This document shows positions 8,479 through 16,813 of a DNA stretch of 64,000 bases, piece after piece. A program made the translations under genes and the position numbers. How positions within the stretch are numbered: the first letter of the stretch is position 1; every line of letters begins with the position of its first letter. Below the pieces are notes generated by a model that saw only the letters and a program-made list of their open reading frames with translations, had not been told where the DNA came from and did no database searches. Source of the DNA: RYN-133 sp963708645 (GTDB taxonomy: Bacteria; Actinomycetota; Actinomycetes; Mycobacteriales; Jatrophihabitantaceae); the NCBI GenBank assembly GCA_963708645.1, contig CAVPTA010000003.1, positions 1 through 64,000 of the forward strand, given 5' to 3'.

Positions 8479-9021
8479 ATGGTTCGCCTTGACGTTCATG
8501 ACGGCGCTAGCCGCCGGTGCGTGGATGTCGATTCCGAGTGCGTCCGGATCGGGCGAGATCAGGCGTGCGATCTGGTGCTCGTCGGCGACCCGACTGTGTC
8601 GCGGATACACGCCACGTTGATACGCGTCGACGAGGGCTGGGTCCTCGAGGACGGCGCGAGCCGTAACGGAACGTGCGTCAACGGCCGCCGAGTCGCATCC
8701 ACGGTTCGCGTGGTTCCCGGAGACCGGCTGTCCATCGGCAACTTCGTCGTCGTTATCGGCGCCGACGACGGTGACCCCGTTGAAACCGTCGCTGCGGGGA
8801 GCGCGGAGCAAACCCGAGTACGCCTCGAAACCGGCCTGTCAGCTCGCGAGATCGAGGTCTTGCGCGGCGTGTGCGCGGGACGTAGCAATGCCGCGATAGC
8901 CGCCGAACTGTTCATCAGCATCAAGACGGTGCAGACCCACCTGGACCGGATCCGTGACAAGACCGGATTCCGGAGCCGGACCGAACTGGTGCGCTTCGGG
9001 TTCGATCGTGGCATCGCCTGA
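8479..9021 (+). CDS. FHA domain - LuxR-type HTH regulator
   Basis: Regulator of 180 residues with an N-terminal forkhead-associated domain and a C-terminal LuxR helix-turn-helix. Seen: the FHA core VRIGRDQACDLVLVGDPTVSR, IHATL, then EDGASRNGTCVNG (the GR, SR-H and NGT phosphothreonine-binding residues are all present). The HTH segment runs LSAREIEVLRGVCAGRSNAAIAAELFISIKTVQTHLDRIRDKTGF. ATG 8479 has a GCGGGAG 6-12 bases upstream. It probably recognises a phosphothreonine on a partner, and a Ser/Thr kinase is encoded about 1 kb downstream, a plausible partner (inference). The next small gene overlaps its 3' end. Confidence 0.88.
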   Translation: MVRLDVHDGASRRCVDVDSECVRIGRDQACDLVLVGDPTVSRIHATLIRVDEGWVLEDGASRNGTCVNGRRVASTVRVVPGDRLSIGNFVVVIGADDGDPVETVAAGSAEQTRVRLETGLSAREIEVLRGVCAGRSNAAIAAELFISIKTVQTHLDRIRDKTGFRSRTELVRFGFDRGIA

Positions 9022-9217
9022 CAGCCCCGAGGACGACGCCGCCGCGACACAGGACGCGGCGTCAGTATCCACGCCTCGCGCCGGCATCTCGGCGGTGCGC
9101 GCCGATCTGCCCGTGTATCGACCGCGCAACCACCGCGCTCGTGCGATCTGGGTCGGGGTGCTCATCGCGCTGGTCACCGCCGTCCTTATCTGGCTTGCTT
9201 TGACGTACGTGTCGTAA
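9008..9217 (+). CDS. Small single-pass membrane protein
   Basis: A 69-residue protein starting at GTG 9008, inside the last codons of the FHA-LuxR gene. It has an acidic N-terminus (SPDSPEDDAAATQ), a basic stretch PRNHRARAIW, and one C-terminal transmembrane helix (VGVLIALVTAVLIWLALTYV). Not recognised at family level. The layout vaguely resembles the start of LapA-domain proteins. Its 3' part is antisense to the predicted minus-strand gene at 9062-9400, so one of the two ends is probably misjudged. It could be a membrane anchor or partner of the FHA regulator. Confidence 0.5.
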   Translation: MASPDSPEDDAAATQDAASVSTPRAGISAVRADLPVYRPRNHRARAIWVGVLIALVTAVLIWLALTYVS

Positions 9218-9400
9218 GAGGGCGTGGAATCCTGCTGCGACGCCGACCGCGAGCGCGACGATCAATGCGCGCAGGACGCCGCGCACTGCCGCTTCGAGCA
9301 GGCCTTCGGCGAGGTGCCGTGGGGAGGAGAACGCCCCGGCGGCGACGACAACGGCTCCGGCAACAACCGCGATGGCGAGCGCGCGCTTGTGGCGGCTCAC
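9062..9400 (-). CDS. Small two-helix membrane protein
   Basis: Begins at GTG 9400, overlapping the stop of the upstream lipoprotein gene as GTGA, so it is probably translationally coupled to it. It has two hydrophobic helices (ALAIAVVAGAVVVAAGAF and LRALIVALAVGVAAGFHAL). After residue ~63 the sequence becomes charged and runs antisense to the plus-strand gene at 9008-9217. The natural stop may have been lost through a frame break near 9210. Family unknown. Confidence 0.4.
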   Translation of the reverse strand: MSRHKRALAIAVVAGAVVVAAGAFSSPRHLAEGLLEAAVRGVLRALIVALAVGVAAGFHALLRHVRQSKPDKDGGDQRDEHPDPDRTSAVVARSIHGQIGAHRRDAGARRGY

Positions 9401-9873
9401 GGCAGCCGAACCGTGACGTCGTCCTGCCACACGAGTGCAACCGCTCGGTCGCCGGGCGGAATCGAGTAGCACAGCTGTCCGGGCGCGGTGAACGTCTTGC
9501 CGGGATCCACCGGCCACCCCGAGTCGGCCAGCGATTGTTGGATGCAACGGCTCGCACCCCCGCCGGCCGGGATCGACGCGCCGTGCGCGTCCTGCACGCT
9601 GAAATCGACCGAGCTGACGTCGAAGGTGTTCGGGTCGCGGTTGGTGACGGTGACGTGCAGCTGCAACAGCGATGATCCGTCGCGCTCACGTACCGACGAC
9701 ACGCGTTGGACACAGACCACGCCGGCGAACGTCAGCGCGGCCGGGTCCGGGTTCGGGTTCGAACACGTGCCGCTACCGCCCGGCGCTCCGGTCGTCGACG
9801 ACGCACAGCCTGCGCTGGTCGCCAACGCGATCGCCACGGCAGTCGCGGCGGTGACGAGTCGAGTCTTCGTCAT
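9397..9873 (-). CDS. Secreted lipoprotein of unknown function
   Basis: Predicted lipoprotein of 158 residues. Start ATG 9873 is preceded by GGGAGG. A lipoprotein signal (TRLVTAATAVAIALATSAGC) ends at a lipobox Cys. The mature part has a low-complexity GAPGGSGTCSNPNPDP linker and a beta-rich domain with VSSVRERDGSSLLQLHVTVT and FDVSSVDFSVQDA, a layout like DUF4352-type extracellular immunoglobulin-like domains. Function unknown. It is divergent from the kinase gene across 235 bases and coupled to a small membrane protein downstream. Confidence 0.7.
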   Translation of the reverse strand: MTKTRLVTAATAVAIALATSAGCASSTTGAPGGSGTCSNPNPDPAALTFAGVVCVQRVSSVRERDGSSLLQLHVTVTNRDPNTFDVSSVDFSVQDAHGASIPAGGGASRCIQQSLADSGWPVDPGKTFTAPGQLCYSIPPGDRAVALVWQDDVTVRLP

Positions 9874-10108
9874 GACCAACCTCCCTCAATCAGGGTGCAG
9901 ACGGGCTGTCTGCCTGCATCGATGGTGGTCGGGCGCGACGATCGCGACCATCGGTTCGCCGACCCAACCGATGTGGGTCGGGGCGCGCTGAGAACTCGGC
10001 AACAGGTTGCGGATCCCTTTTGGCAGCAAGGCCTTGGCGCGCCCGCTCGTTCCGAGTACACCTCACTACAGAGCTCATCGTTCGGACCCGAGCGGGGAGG
10101 GCGCTGCG

Positions 10109-12236
10109 ATGTTCGCCGAACAGTTCGAGCACTACCGACTGGACAGCGTGCTCGGCACCGGCACGTTCGGAACCGTCTATCGAGGTACGGACGTCCGTGA
10201 CGGCTCGATGGTCGCGGTGAAGGTCTTCGACCGTGCCGATCACACGTCGATGTTGGCGATCTTGCATGCAGAGGCCGAGGCGATGCGCGCGATCGCGGAC
10301 CCGAATTGCGTCCGAGTCCTCGAGGTGATCGAACAAGAACCGCCGGCGCTCGTGAGCGAGTACGTCGACGGCGCGACGCTGCGTGCGGTGTCGAGCAGGG
10401 CCGGGCGGCTGACCGGGCCACAGGCTCTGGACGTCGTCCGGGGTGCACTGCTCGGTTTGGCCGCGGTGCACCGTGCCGGGTTGCGGCACGGCGACGTGAA
10501 GCCCGACAACATCCTCATCGACCGTTCGGGAACCTCGCGCCTGATCGATTTCGGCCTCGCGCAGCCGACCTCGCAGTCGCCCGGTCCGGGCATCACGGGC
10601 TCGCCGGCCTACATGAGTCCGGAGCAGGTGCGCGGCGCACCGGTCGATCACCGCAGCGATCTGTACGCCTTCGCGGCGATCCTCTTCGAACTGCTGACCG
10701 GTCGCCGACCGTTCGTCGGCGACACCATCGCCGAGGTCCTGCGCCGTCAGGTCGCCGATCCCGTACCGGACGCGCATGCGTTGGACCCGGCCGTATCGGT
10801 CGGCGTTGGCGACTGTGTGCAGCACCGGCCTGGCGAAAGACCCGGCGGACCGTTACCAGAGCGCGCCCGAGTTCCTTCGCGCGCTCGAGGAGGCTGCACG
10901 ACACAGCTACGGGCCGACCTGGGCGATCGGAACCGGGCTCGGTGCCCTGGTGGGTGTGGCCGCGCACTCCGTCGTGGCCGGCGAGACGTCTGTTCACCGG
11001 CCGACTCGTCGTCGCGTTCCGGTTCGCACGCTGCTCGTGGCGGTTGGGACGGTAGCTGCGCTCGTCGTGGCTGCGCTTCTGTTCTGGCATCACCCGCACC
11101 GGTCGCCGGTCGCGGCGGCGCGACCCATCACGCCAACGGGCTCCGCCTCGACCCGCGGCACGCCGACGCCCGGGACGTCGACATCGGGACGCCCGCACGC
11201 GAACGCGATCGGATCGACCACGGCTCCCTTCGTGGCACCGGCGTCGGTCGCATCGAGCGTGTACTACTCGGCGGCCTGCCCGAGCGCCCAGGTCTGCCTC
11301 GCGACCGGCCAGACCCGATCCGGTCGACCGCTGCTGTCGGTGTCGCGCGACAGCGGTGCGTCCTGGACCACGACCTACCCCGCCATGCCGGGCACCCTCG
11401 GTCTGCTGTCGTGCAGCGATCCCACCACGTGCGTGGCCGCTTACTACCGGACGACGGTGCGCATGGCGCGGACCGTCGACGGCGGGCGGACGTGGCTGAT
11501 GGCCGCGACGCCGCACGTCACGAATCTGCAATCGATCGCCTGCCCGACGGCGACACAATGCCTTGCCGTCGGGGGAGCGGAGCGGAACGGCACCGGGACG
11601 GCGCAGGCCATCGCAACCGCCGACGGCGGCAGGACCTGGCACCGCGTCGGCGTGCCGGGCCCGGCGAACTCGGTCTCGTGCGCGGACGCCGCCCACTGCT
11701 GGGTGACGGGTTCGGCCGACAAGGTGTGGGCCACCGACGCTGCCGGGACGACGTGGCGGGCCGCGTCGCCGCCGACCACCTTCCCGCCGCCATCAGCGGG
11801 CCACGGACCGTTCCCCGCGAACACTGTGTTTCCGGTGCACGGCCGAATCGGCGAGCTCGGCTTCTACCTCGGCGGAGTTGCGTTCGGCAGCGTTACCGAC
11901 GGTGTCGCGTTCGGAGGCGCGCTCTGCGGTGGCTACAAGGTGACCAAGTGCGCATCCGGCGTCTACCGCACGACCGACGGCGCCAAGACCTGGACGTTCT
12001 GGTCGACGAGGGACGCGAACCGCTACGGAAACGGCGCATACGCGTTCTGCGTCGACACGGGCTGTCTACTGGTCAGCGACACGTTCACCAAGTCGGTGCT
12101 GATCAGTACTGCGGACGGGGTGACCTGGACCCAGCGGCGCGACTTCGGACAGCTGGCCGGTCGTGTCTCGTGTAGCAAGGACGGCGCGACCTGCATCGTG
12201 ATCGGCCGCACGGGGCTGTGGGTTTCGCATCTCTGA
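10109..12236 (+). CDS. Membrane Ser/Thr kinase with extracellular BNR-like repeats (frame break)
   Basis: PknB-type receptor kinase joined from two frames. ATG 10109 follows GGGGAGGG. The kinase domain has a Gly loop LGTGTFGTVYRG, the Lys in MVAVKVF, a catalytic loop HGDVKPDNIL, IDFGLA, and SPEQV in place of APE; it is a 'non-RD' type (HGD). The break is at about 10797-10800: one extra G; removing it gives VSVALATVCSTGLAKDP, typical of the kinase C-lobe. After this come a TM helix (LLVAVGTVAALVVAALLFW, about 11030) and an outer domain of about 330 residues with repeated Asp-box-like turns: DSGASW, DGGRTW twice, AAGTTW, DGAKTW, DGVTW. Such repeats form beta-propellers in YCF48/sialidase-like proteins. 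The ligand is unknown. Confidence 0.82.
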
Positions 12237-12242
12237 TCGCAG

Positions 12243-12404
12243 CTATTCGCAGCGCCGCGAAATGTCCTGCAGCCGAGCCGCGGCTTCGAGCCGGCTACGG
12301 GTGTACGCGACGGCTTGCTCGACCTCGGTGAAGCGCTGCGTCTTCTGACCAACGGTCACGTTGCAGCCGAAGGCCGTGACGTGGATCTGAATCGTCGTCT
12401 GCAT
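12243..12404 (-). CDS. Small hypothetical protein
   Basis: A 53-residue protein, MQTTIQIHVTAFGCNVTVGQ then RFTEVEQAVAYTRSRLEAAARLQ. ATG 12404 has GAGGCGGG upstream; a longer form from ATG 12449 is possible. The predicted structure is a short beta hairpin and a helix. It ends 6 bases after the kinase stop on the other strand. No family recognised. Confidence 0.4.
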   Translation of the reverse strand: MQTTIQIHVTAFGCNVTVGQKTQRFTEVEQAVAYTRSRLEAAARLQDISRRCE

Positions 12405-12620
12405 CGGTCCGCCCGCCTCATTGTCGTGGTTGCGATCTGTGGTTGCCATCGTCGGTGGCCGCCCGGCCGAGCAGTATCGGTGCTTCGACCGACTTCGCGT
12501 GGGTAGCCCACGCCGCGGGTCAACGACCCACACGAATTCGGTCGATCTCCCGGCAGCGCGAACACCGTCGCGGACCACACGCTTGCGGCGCACGTTTCGT
12601 CCACGGACCTGGAGGTCACG

Positions 12621-13358
12621 ATGAACAAGATCCGCACCGCACTCGCGACGGCCACTGCGCTGGCAGCCATGGTGGCTCCAGCAGTCGTGGGGACAACGGC
12701 CGCGTCAGCAGCTGCTGCGTACGGCCCCTACCTCACCGTCGCGTCGCCGTCTCTCAACGAGCGATCCGCGCCGTCGACCAGCGCCGCGATCATCGGATCG
12801 CTCCCGTACGACTCCACGATCTACATCAGTTGCCAGACGAGCGGCTCGCTCGTCGGTGCCTCTGTGGTGTGGGACCAGCTCACCAACGGCGCGTACATCT
12901 CCGATTACTGGACCAACACGCCGGGCCTCGACACATGGACGCCGTCGATCCCGCAGTGCGGTACGAGCACGCCACCACCCACTGCCGCGACCGGACGGAC
13001 CGTCTCGTACAACGAGGGCGGTACGGGCCAGTGCACCTGGTGGGCGATCAACGAGTTTCACGTGTACACCGGCGTGTATCCGAACCTTGTCGCCCCCGGT
13101 AACAACGGCAACGCCCGCTACTGGGCCGGCAACGCCGCCTACAACGGCTGGACCGTCACGGCCACTGCGAGAGTCGGATCGATCGCTGTCTTTCCGCCCT
13201 ACACGAACGGTGCCGGCGCCGTCGGCCACGTCGCGTGGGTCGTTGCCGTCAACCGCACATCCATCACCGTCACGGAGATGAACTACGCCGCATGGGACAG
13301 GGTTGACACGCGCGTCCTGACCCCGAGCCCGTCGGTGCGGTACATCCTCGCTCCCTGA
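12621..13358 (+). CDS. Secreted CHAP-domain protein with SH3-like domain
   Basis: Exported 245-residue protein. ATG 12621 follows GGAGG. A signal peptide (IRTALATATALAAMVAPAVV, cut near ASA) leads to an SH3-like domain (YLTVASPSLNERSAPSTSAA, IYISCQTSG, ISDYWTNTPG), a TPPPTAA linker, and a CHAP amidase domain. The catalytic Cys lies in GGTGQCTWWAINEF and the His in VGHVAWVVAV, the canonical Cys/His pair. CHAP enzymes cut peptidoglycan peptides or cross-bridges. SH3 plus CHAP points to a cell-wall hydrolase acting outside. A strong hairpin terminator follows 17 bases after the stop. Confidence 0.88.
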   Translation: MNKIRTALATATALAAMVAPAVVGTTAASAAAAYGPYLTVASPSLNERSAPSTSAAIIGSLPYDSTIYISCQTSGSLVGASVVWDQLTNGAYISDYWTNTPGLDTWTPSIPQCGTSTPPPTAATGRTVSYNEGGTGQCTWWAINEFHVYTGVYPNLVAPGNNGNARYWAGNAAYNGWTVTATARVGSIAVFPPYTNGAGAVGHVAWVVAVNRTSITVTEMNYAAWDRVDTRVLTPSPSVRYILAP

Positions 13359-13374
13359 CCTCGGCCATCGACTG

Positions 13375-13401
13375 GCGCGGCCCGTCCATGACGGGCCGCG
13401 C
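13375..13401 (+). terminator. Hairpin terminator after the CHAP gene
   Basis: Perfect 12-base inverted repeat GCGCGGCCCGTC / GACGGGCCGCGC around a CAT loop, followed by CTTGT. The T-run is weak, as is common in high-GC actinomycetes. It may also serve the minus-strand gene that ends at 13473. Confidence 0.75.
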
Positions 13402-13472
13402 TTGTCGCGTCGTGGTGTCGGGCGCGGCGTTGGATGATGGCGGCTGTGTCGGCAGCTGTCGCGGTCGGTGAG

Positions 13473-13891
13473 TCAGGTCGGGCTCTCGACGCCGTGTTCG
13501 TGACGGGTGAGTGTGCGGTTGATCCAGTCCAGGTCGGCGTCGGCCATGGCGTCGTCCGCGCCGTTGCCCATCAACGTCGGTAGGAGTGCTTGGTAGGTCT
13601 GCACTTGGTACAGCGCTCCGACGACCAGGTCCAGCCAGCGGCGAGCGTCGCCCCGATGGCATCACATTCCACCAGCAACACAGATTCGGCCGTCATCGCC
13701 GTCCGAAGGACCACCGTCGTGTCGGGGTCCAGCACCCCGACAGCGGCGAGCATCTCCGGCACGCGTGGCTCGTCGTCGGGCAGCGAAACCGTCGGCAACA
13801 GGGCAGGCGTGTTCGCCGCGGACAGCGGATCCGCGGCCATGACCGCCATCCGCTCCGGATGGGGCACCAGGAAACTGACGTGCAGCGTCAC
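13473..13891 (-). pseudogene. Truncated phosphotransferase-like protein (frame break)
   Basis: Starts at GTG 13891, overlapping the GNAT stop as GTGA. The first part, LHVSFLVPHPERMAVMA, LPDDEPRVPEMLAAVGVL, TTVVLRTA and LLVECDA, resembles the N-terminal NUDIX-like portion of some actinobacterial aminoglycoside-phosphotransferase-family proteins (tentative). A shift at about 13640 leads to RWLDLVVGALYQVQTYQALL and DLDWINRTLTRHE, ending at TGA 13473-13475. The kinase-like C-terminal domain is absent, so it is probably a truncated remnant. The frame break could be a consensus error, but the truncation cannot. Confidence 0.4.
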
Positions 13892-14349
13892 ATGTCCGCC
13901 GACTGAAGCGGGTCCTCAGCGACCCAGCGGTAGCGGGTGACGTCCGGCAGCGCGACCGCGCCCAGGCTCTCGTAGAAGCGTTCGGCGGTGGCGTTTCCGA
14001 CCGTCACGTCCCACTCGATGCGGCCGTCGGTCTGGGCGCGCAGGTGGTGCATCAGCTCGCGCGCCACTCCTGACCTGCGGTGTGCTTCCACGACGAAGAG
14101 ATCTTCGAGCCAGATCCCCGACGTTCGTGCCCACGATGAGAACGTACGGAACCACATCGCGAGGCCGGCAAACGCTTCGTCGCGCTCGGCGATTGTCACC
14201 TTGACGAACGCGTCGGCGCCGAAGACCACTTCTTCGAGCTGATCGATCGCCGAGTCGGCACGGCTGACCGATGACTCACTCAACGCATGGGTCTCGAGGG
14301 TGTGCCGGATGACCGCCAGATCGGACGGGACCGCTTCACGTACCGACAC
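13888..14349 (-). CDS. GNAT-family N-acetyltransferase
   Basis: A 153-residue acetyltransferase, probably acting on a small amine or protein N-terminus. Seen: an N-terminal VREAVPSDLAVIRHTLE, an acetyl-CoA-binding segment VVEAHRRSGVARELMHHL (the Q/RxxGxG/A signature, here RRSGVA), and a late VGNATAERFYESLGAV. The start is GTG 14349 with GAGGAG upstream, lying 9 bases after the stop of the amidohydrolase gene. It shares an operon with that gene, but the substrate cannot be told. Confidence 0.87.
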   Translation of the reverse strand: MSVREAVPSDLAVIRHTLETHALSESSVSRADSAIDQLEEVVFGADAFVKVTIAERDEAFAGLAMWFRTFSSWARTSGIWLEDLFVVEAHRRSGVARELMHHLRAQTDGRIEWDVTVGNATAERFYESLGAVALPDVTRYRWVAEDPLQSADM

Positions 14350-14358
14350 CCAGACTCC

Positions 14359-15969
14359 TCACACGCTGTGGACTGTCTCGCCGCCGACGATCGTTGCGTG
14401 CACGGTCACAGTGCCGAGATCGTCAACGTGCAGCGGATCTGCAGACAGTACTGCGCAATCGGCGAGGTACCCGAGGTCGAGCACGCCCACGCGCTGCTCG
14501 GCGAAACCTGCGTATGCCGAGCCGTACGTGTACGCGCGTAGCGCTTGTGCGCGCGTCAGTCGCTCGTCGGCAGCGAGTACCGCGCCGCTTGCAGTGCGGC
14601 GCTCGACGAGGTCGCGCAGGCCGAGCAGGGGATCGCCGTTGACCACCGGCCGGTCTGAGCTCGCCGGCACTTCGATGCCGGCGTCCAGGAACGACTTCTG
14701 CCGGTAACACCACGGCACACGAGCGGGGCCGATCGCTGCGGCCATCCCGTCTCCGATTTCATGGACGAACCGGCCCTGCGGAACCGGGATGACGCCGAGC
14801 CGGGCGATCCGCTCGACGTCTTCGGGACGGGTGATGCCGCAGTGTTCGATCCGGTGCCGGTGATCCGCCCGCGGATGCGCCGCAAGTACCTCCTCATAGA
14901 TGTCGAGCACCTTGCCGACAGCGCGGTCGCCGATGGCATGCGTCGCTACCTGCCATCCCGAGCGGTGCGCGCGGCCGATCGTCTCGCGTAGCTCGGCGGG
15001 CGAGGTCTGGAAATAGCCGATACCGCCTTCGCCGTCGGCGTACGCCGCACTCATCGCCGCCGTGCGGCCGATCAACGAGCCGTCGGCGAAGATCTTCATC
15101 GCGCCGATGCGCAGGTGATCGTCACCGAAACCGGTGCGCATGCCGAGATCCAGACCGAACTCGATCTCATCAGAATCGGCGGCATCGAGCGCGTGCAAAG
15201 CGGGAGCCGCGACCATCAGCGTGACCCGCACACCGAGCGCCTGCGATGCGCGCGCGTGCTGATAGGCGGCGAGCTCGATCGGGGTGCGCCCGATCCACCC
15301 GCCGCCGATGCCCGCTTCCTGCACGCTCGTGATGCCTTGCGCGAGCAGCGCACGACTTCCGCGCGAGATCGCACGAGTCACCCGCTCGACGGGCATCGGG
15401 TAGACCAGCGGCTGCAACAACAGCTGCGCCTGCTCGCGCAGCAGTCCGGTCGGGCGCCCGCCGGCGTCGCGAACGACGTCACCACCGTCGGGAACATGGT
15501 CGAGGTCGAGGTCGGCGAGCACTGCAGAGTTCACGACACACATGTGGCCCGACGTGTGCTTGAGCCACACCCGATGCCGCGGCGCAGCGCGATCGAGTGC
15601 CTCGGCGATCGGGTGACCGCCCTCGAGCTTGTTCTGGTCATAGCCGCTGCCGATGATCCAGTTGTCCGGCGGAAGTTCGGCGGCGCGCGCTGCGACCGCG
15701 GCATAGATGTCGTCGACCGACCGGACGCTGTCTGAGCCCAGCGGGAGTTCGTCGAGACTCATCCCGAACCAGGCGAGGTGATTGTGCGCATCGTGAAACC
15801 CCGGTACGACAACCGTTCCGCCGAGGTCGACTCGGCTCCGGGCGAGCAGCTCGCGCGCATCATCGCCCAGCGCAACGATGCGGCCGTGGTGCACGGCGAG
15901 CGCGTCCACGGGGGTGAACTCGCGGCCGGTCAGGAAGCGGGCGCCGACGTAAACCGTGTCGACCAGCAT
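14359..15969 (-). CDS. YtcJ-type amidohydrolase (Amidohydro_3)
   Basis: Complete 536-residue metal-dependent hydrolase similar to YtcJ and N-substituted formamide deformylase. Seen: the metal HxH in FHDAHNHLAW, IIGSGYDQNKLEGGHP, WLKHTSGHMCVVNSAVL, IKIFADGSLIGRTA-like MKIFADGSLIGRTAAM, QVATHAIGDRAV, HRIEHCGI and the late SSDRPVVNGDPL. These residues fit the family in order and spacing. ATG 15969 has GAGG about 9 bases upstream. Expected reaction: hydrolysis of an amide or formamide C-N bond; the exact substrate is open. Leader gene of the two- or three-gene minus operon with the GNAT enzyme. Confidence 0.88.
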   Translation of the reverse strand: MLVDTVYVGARFLTGREFTPVDALAVHHGRIVALGDDARELLARSRVDLGGTVVVPGFHDAHNHLAWFGMSLDELPLGSDSVRSVDDIYAAVAARAAELPPDNWIIGSGYDQNKLEGGHPIAEALDRAAPRHRVWLKHTSGHMCVVNSAVLADLDLDHVPDGGDVVRDAGGRPTGLLREQAQLLLQPLVYPMPVERVTRAISRGSRALLAQGITSVQEAGIGGGWIGRTPIELAAYQHARASQALGVRVTLMVAAPALHALDAADSDEIEFGLDLGMRTGFGDDHLRIGAMKIFADGSLIGRTAAMSAAYADGEGGIGYFQTSPAELRETIGRAHRSGWQVATHAIGDRAVGKVLDIYEEVLAAHPRADHRHRIEHCGITRPEDVERIARLGVIPVPQGRFVHEIGDGMAAAIGPARVPWCYRQKSFLDAGIEVPASSDRPVVNGDPLLGLRDLVERRTASGAVLAADERLTRAQALRAYTYGSAYAGFAEQRVGVLDLGYLADCAVLSADPLHVDDLGTVTVHATIVGGETVHSV

Positions 15970-16039
15970 TGGTAATACCTCGCTGCGGCTCGAAGATGGA
16001 CGATGAACGCACTCTCACCCTGGCTCAGGAAGGACGGCA

Positions 16040-16813
16040 GTGTCGACCCAGCACGCTGACGGCGCGGCAGTCGAACTCAGTGTTGATGCCGGCGTGGCGG
16101 TGATCGCGCTCAACCGTCCGCACCGGCTCAACGCGGTCAACGACGACCTTGTCGAAGCGCTGCTCGCCGCACTGACCGAGGTCGCGGCGAGCGACTGCGG
16201 CGCGGCGGTGCTGACCGGACGAGGACGCGCGTTCTGCGCCGGCCATGACCTGAAGCAACCCCGCGGCGATCCCAGCACCTTGCGCCGCCGACTCGAGGAT
16301 CTGCAGGACATCACCCGGCGCATCCGTGCTCTGTCGATCCCCGTCATCGCCGCAGTGCACGGCCACGCTGTCGGCGCCGGTGCGGAATTCGCGCTCGGCT
16401 GCGACCTCGTCATCGCCGCGGAGGGCGCGCGGTTTCGGTTCCCGGAGGTCGGCCTCGGCCTGAGTGTCACCGGCGGGGTCACGAAGTTGCTGCCCCTGCT
16501 GGTCGGGCCGGTCAAGGCGAAGGAGTTGCTGTTACTGGGCGAACCGATCGAAGCGGACGAGGCGTTGCGGTTCGGACTCGTCAACCGTGTTGTGCCCGAG
16601 GACAAGCTGATCGACACGGCCACGGAGTGGGCGCACCGACTCGCGAGCCAACCGCGCACTTCGACGGCGCTGGCGAAAGCGGCACTCGACGCCGGGTTCG
16701 ATGCCACCTTCGCCGCGGCCCTCAACCTCGAGATCGAGCACGCGGTCAGCACCGACGAGCAGGCCACGCGCGGCGACGACGCGGTCAAGACCAGCCGGGC
16801 AAGGAACTTGTGA
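16040..16813 (+). CDS. Enoyl-CoA hydratase/isomerase family protein
   Basis: Crotonase-fold protein of 257 residues. Seen: ALNRPHRLNAVND (CoA-binding start), GRGRAFCAGHDLKQ (first oxyanion-hole segment), VHGHAVGAGAEFALGCDLVI (second oxyanion-hole segment) and FRFPEVGLGLSVTGGVTKLL. In the last segment the position of the second catalytic Glu of true hydratases is Gly/Ser, so isomerase, lyase or other crotonase chemistry is possible. GTG 16040 has AGGAAGG upstream. It overlaps the acyl-CoA ligase as GTGA, so the two probably act on the same acid, first activated to a CoA ester. Confidence 0.87.
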   Translation: MSTQHADGAAVELSVDAGVAVIALNRPHRLNAVNDDLVEALLAALTEVAASDCGAAVLTGRGRAFCAGHDLKQPRGDPSTLRRRLEDLQDITRRIRALSIPVIAAVHGHAVGAGAEFALGCDLVIAAEGARFRFPEVGLGLSVTGGVTKLLPLLVGPVKAKELLLLGEPIEADEALRFGLVNRVVPEDKLIDTATEWAHRLASQPRTSTALAKAALDAGFDATFAAALNLEIEHAVSTDEQATRGDDAVKTSRARNL

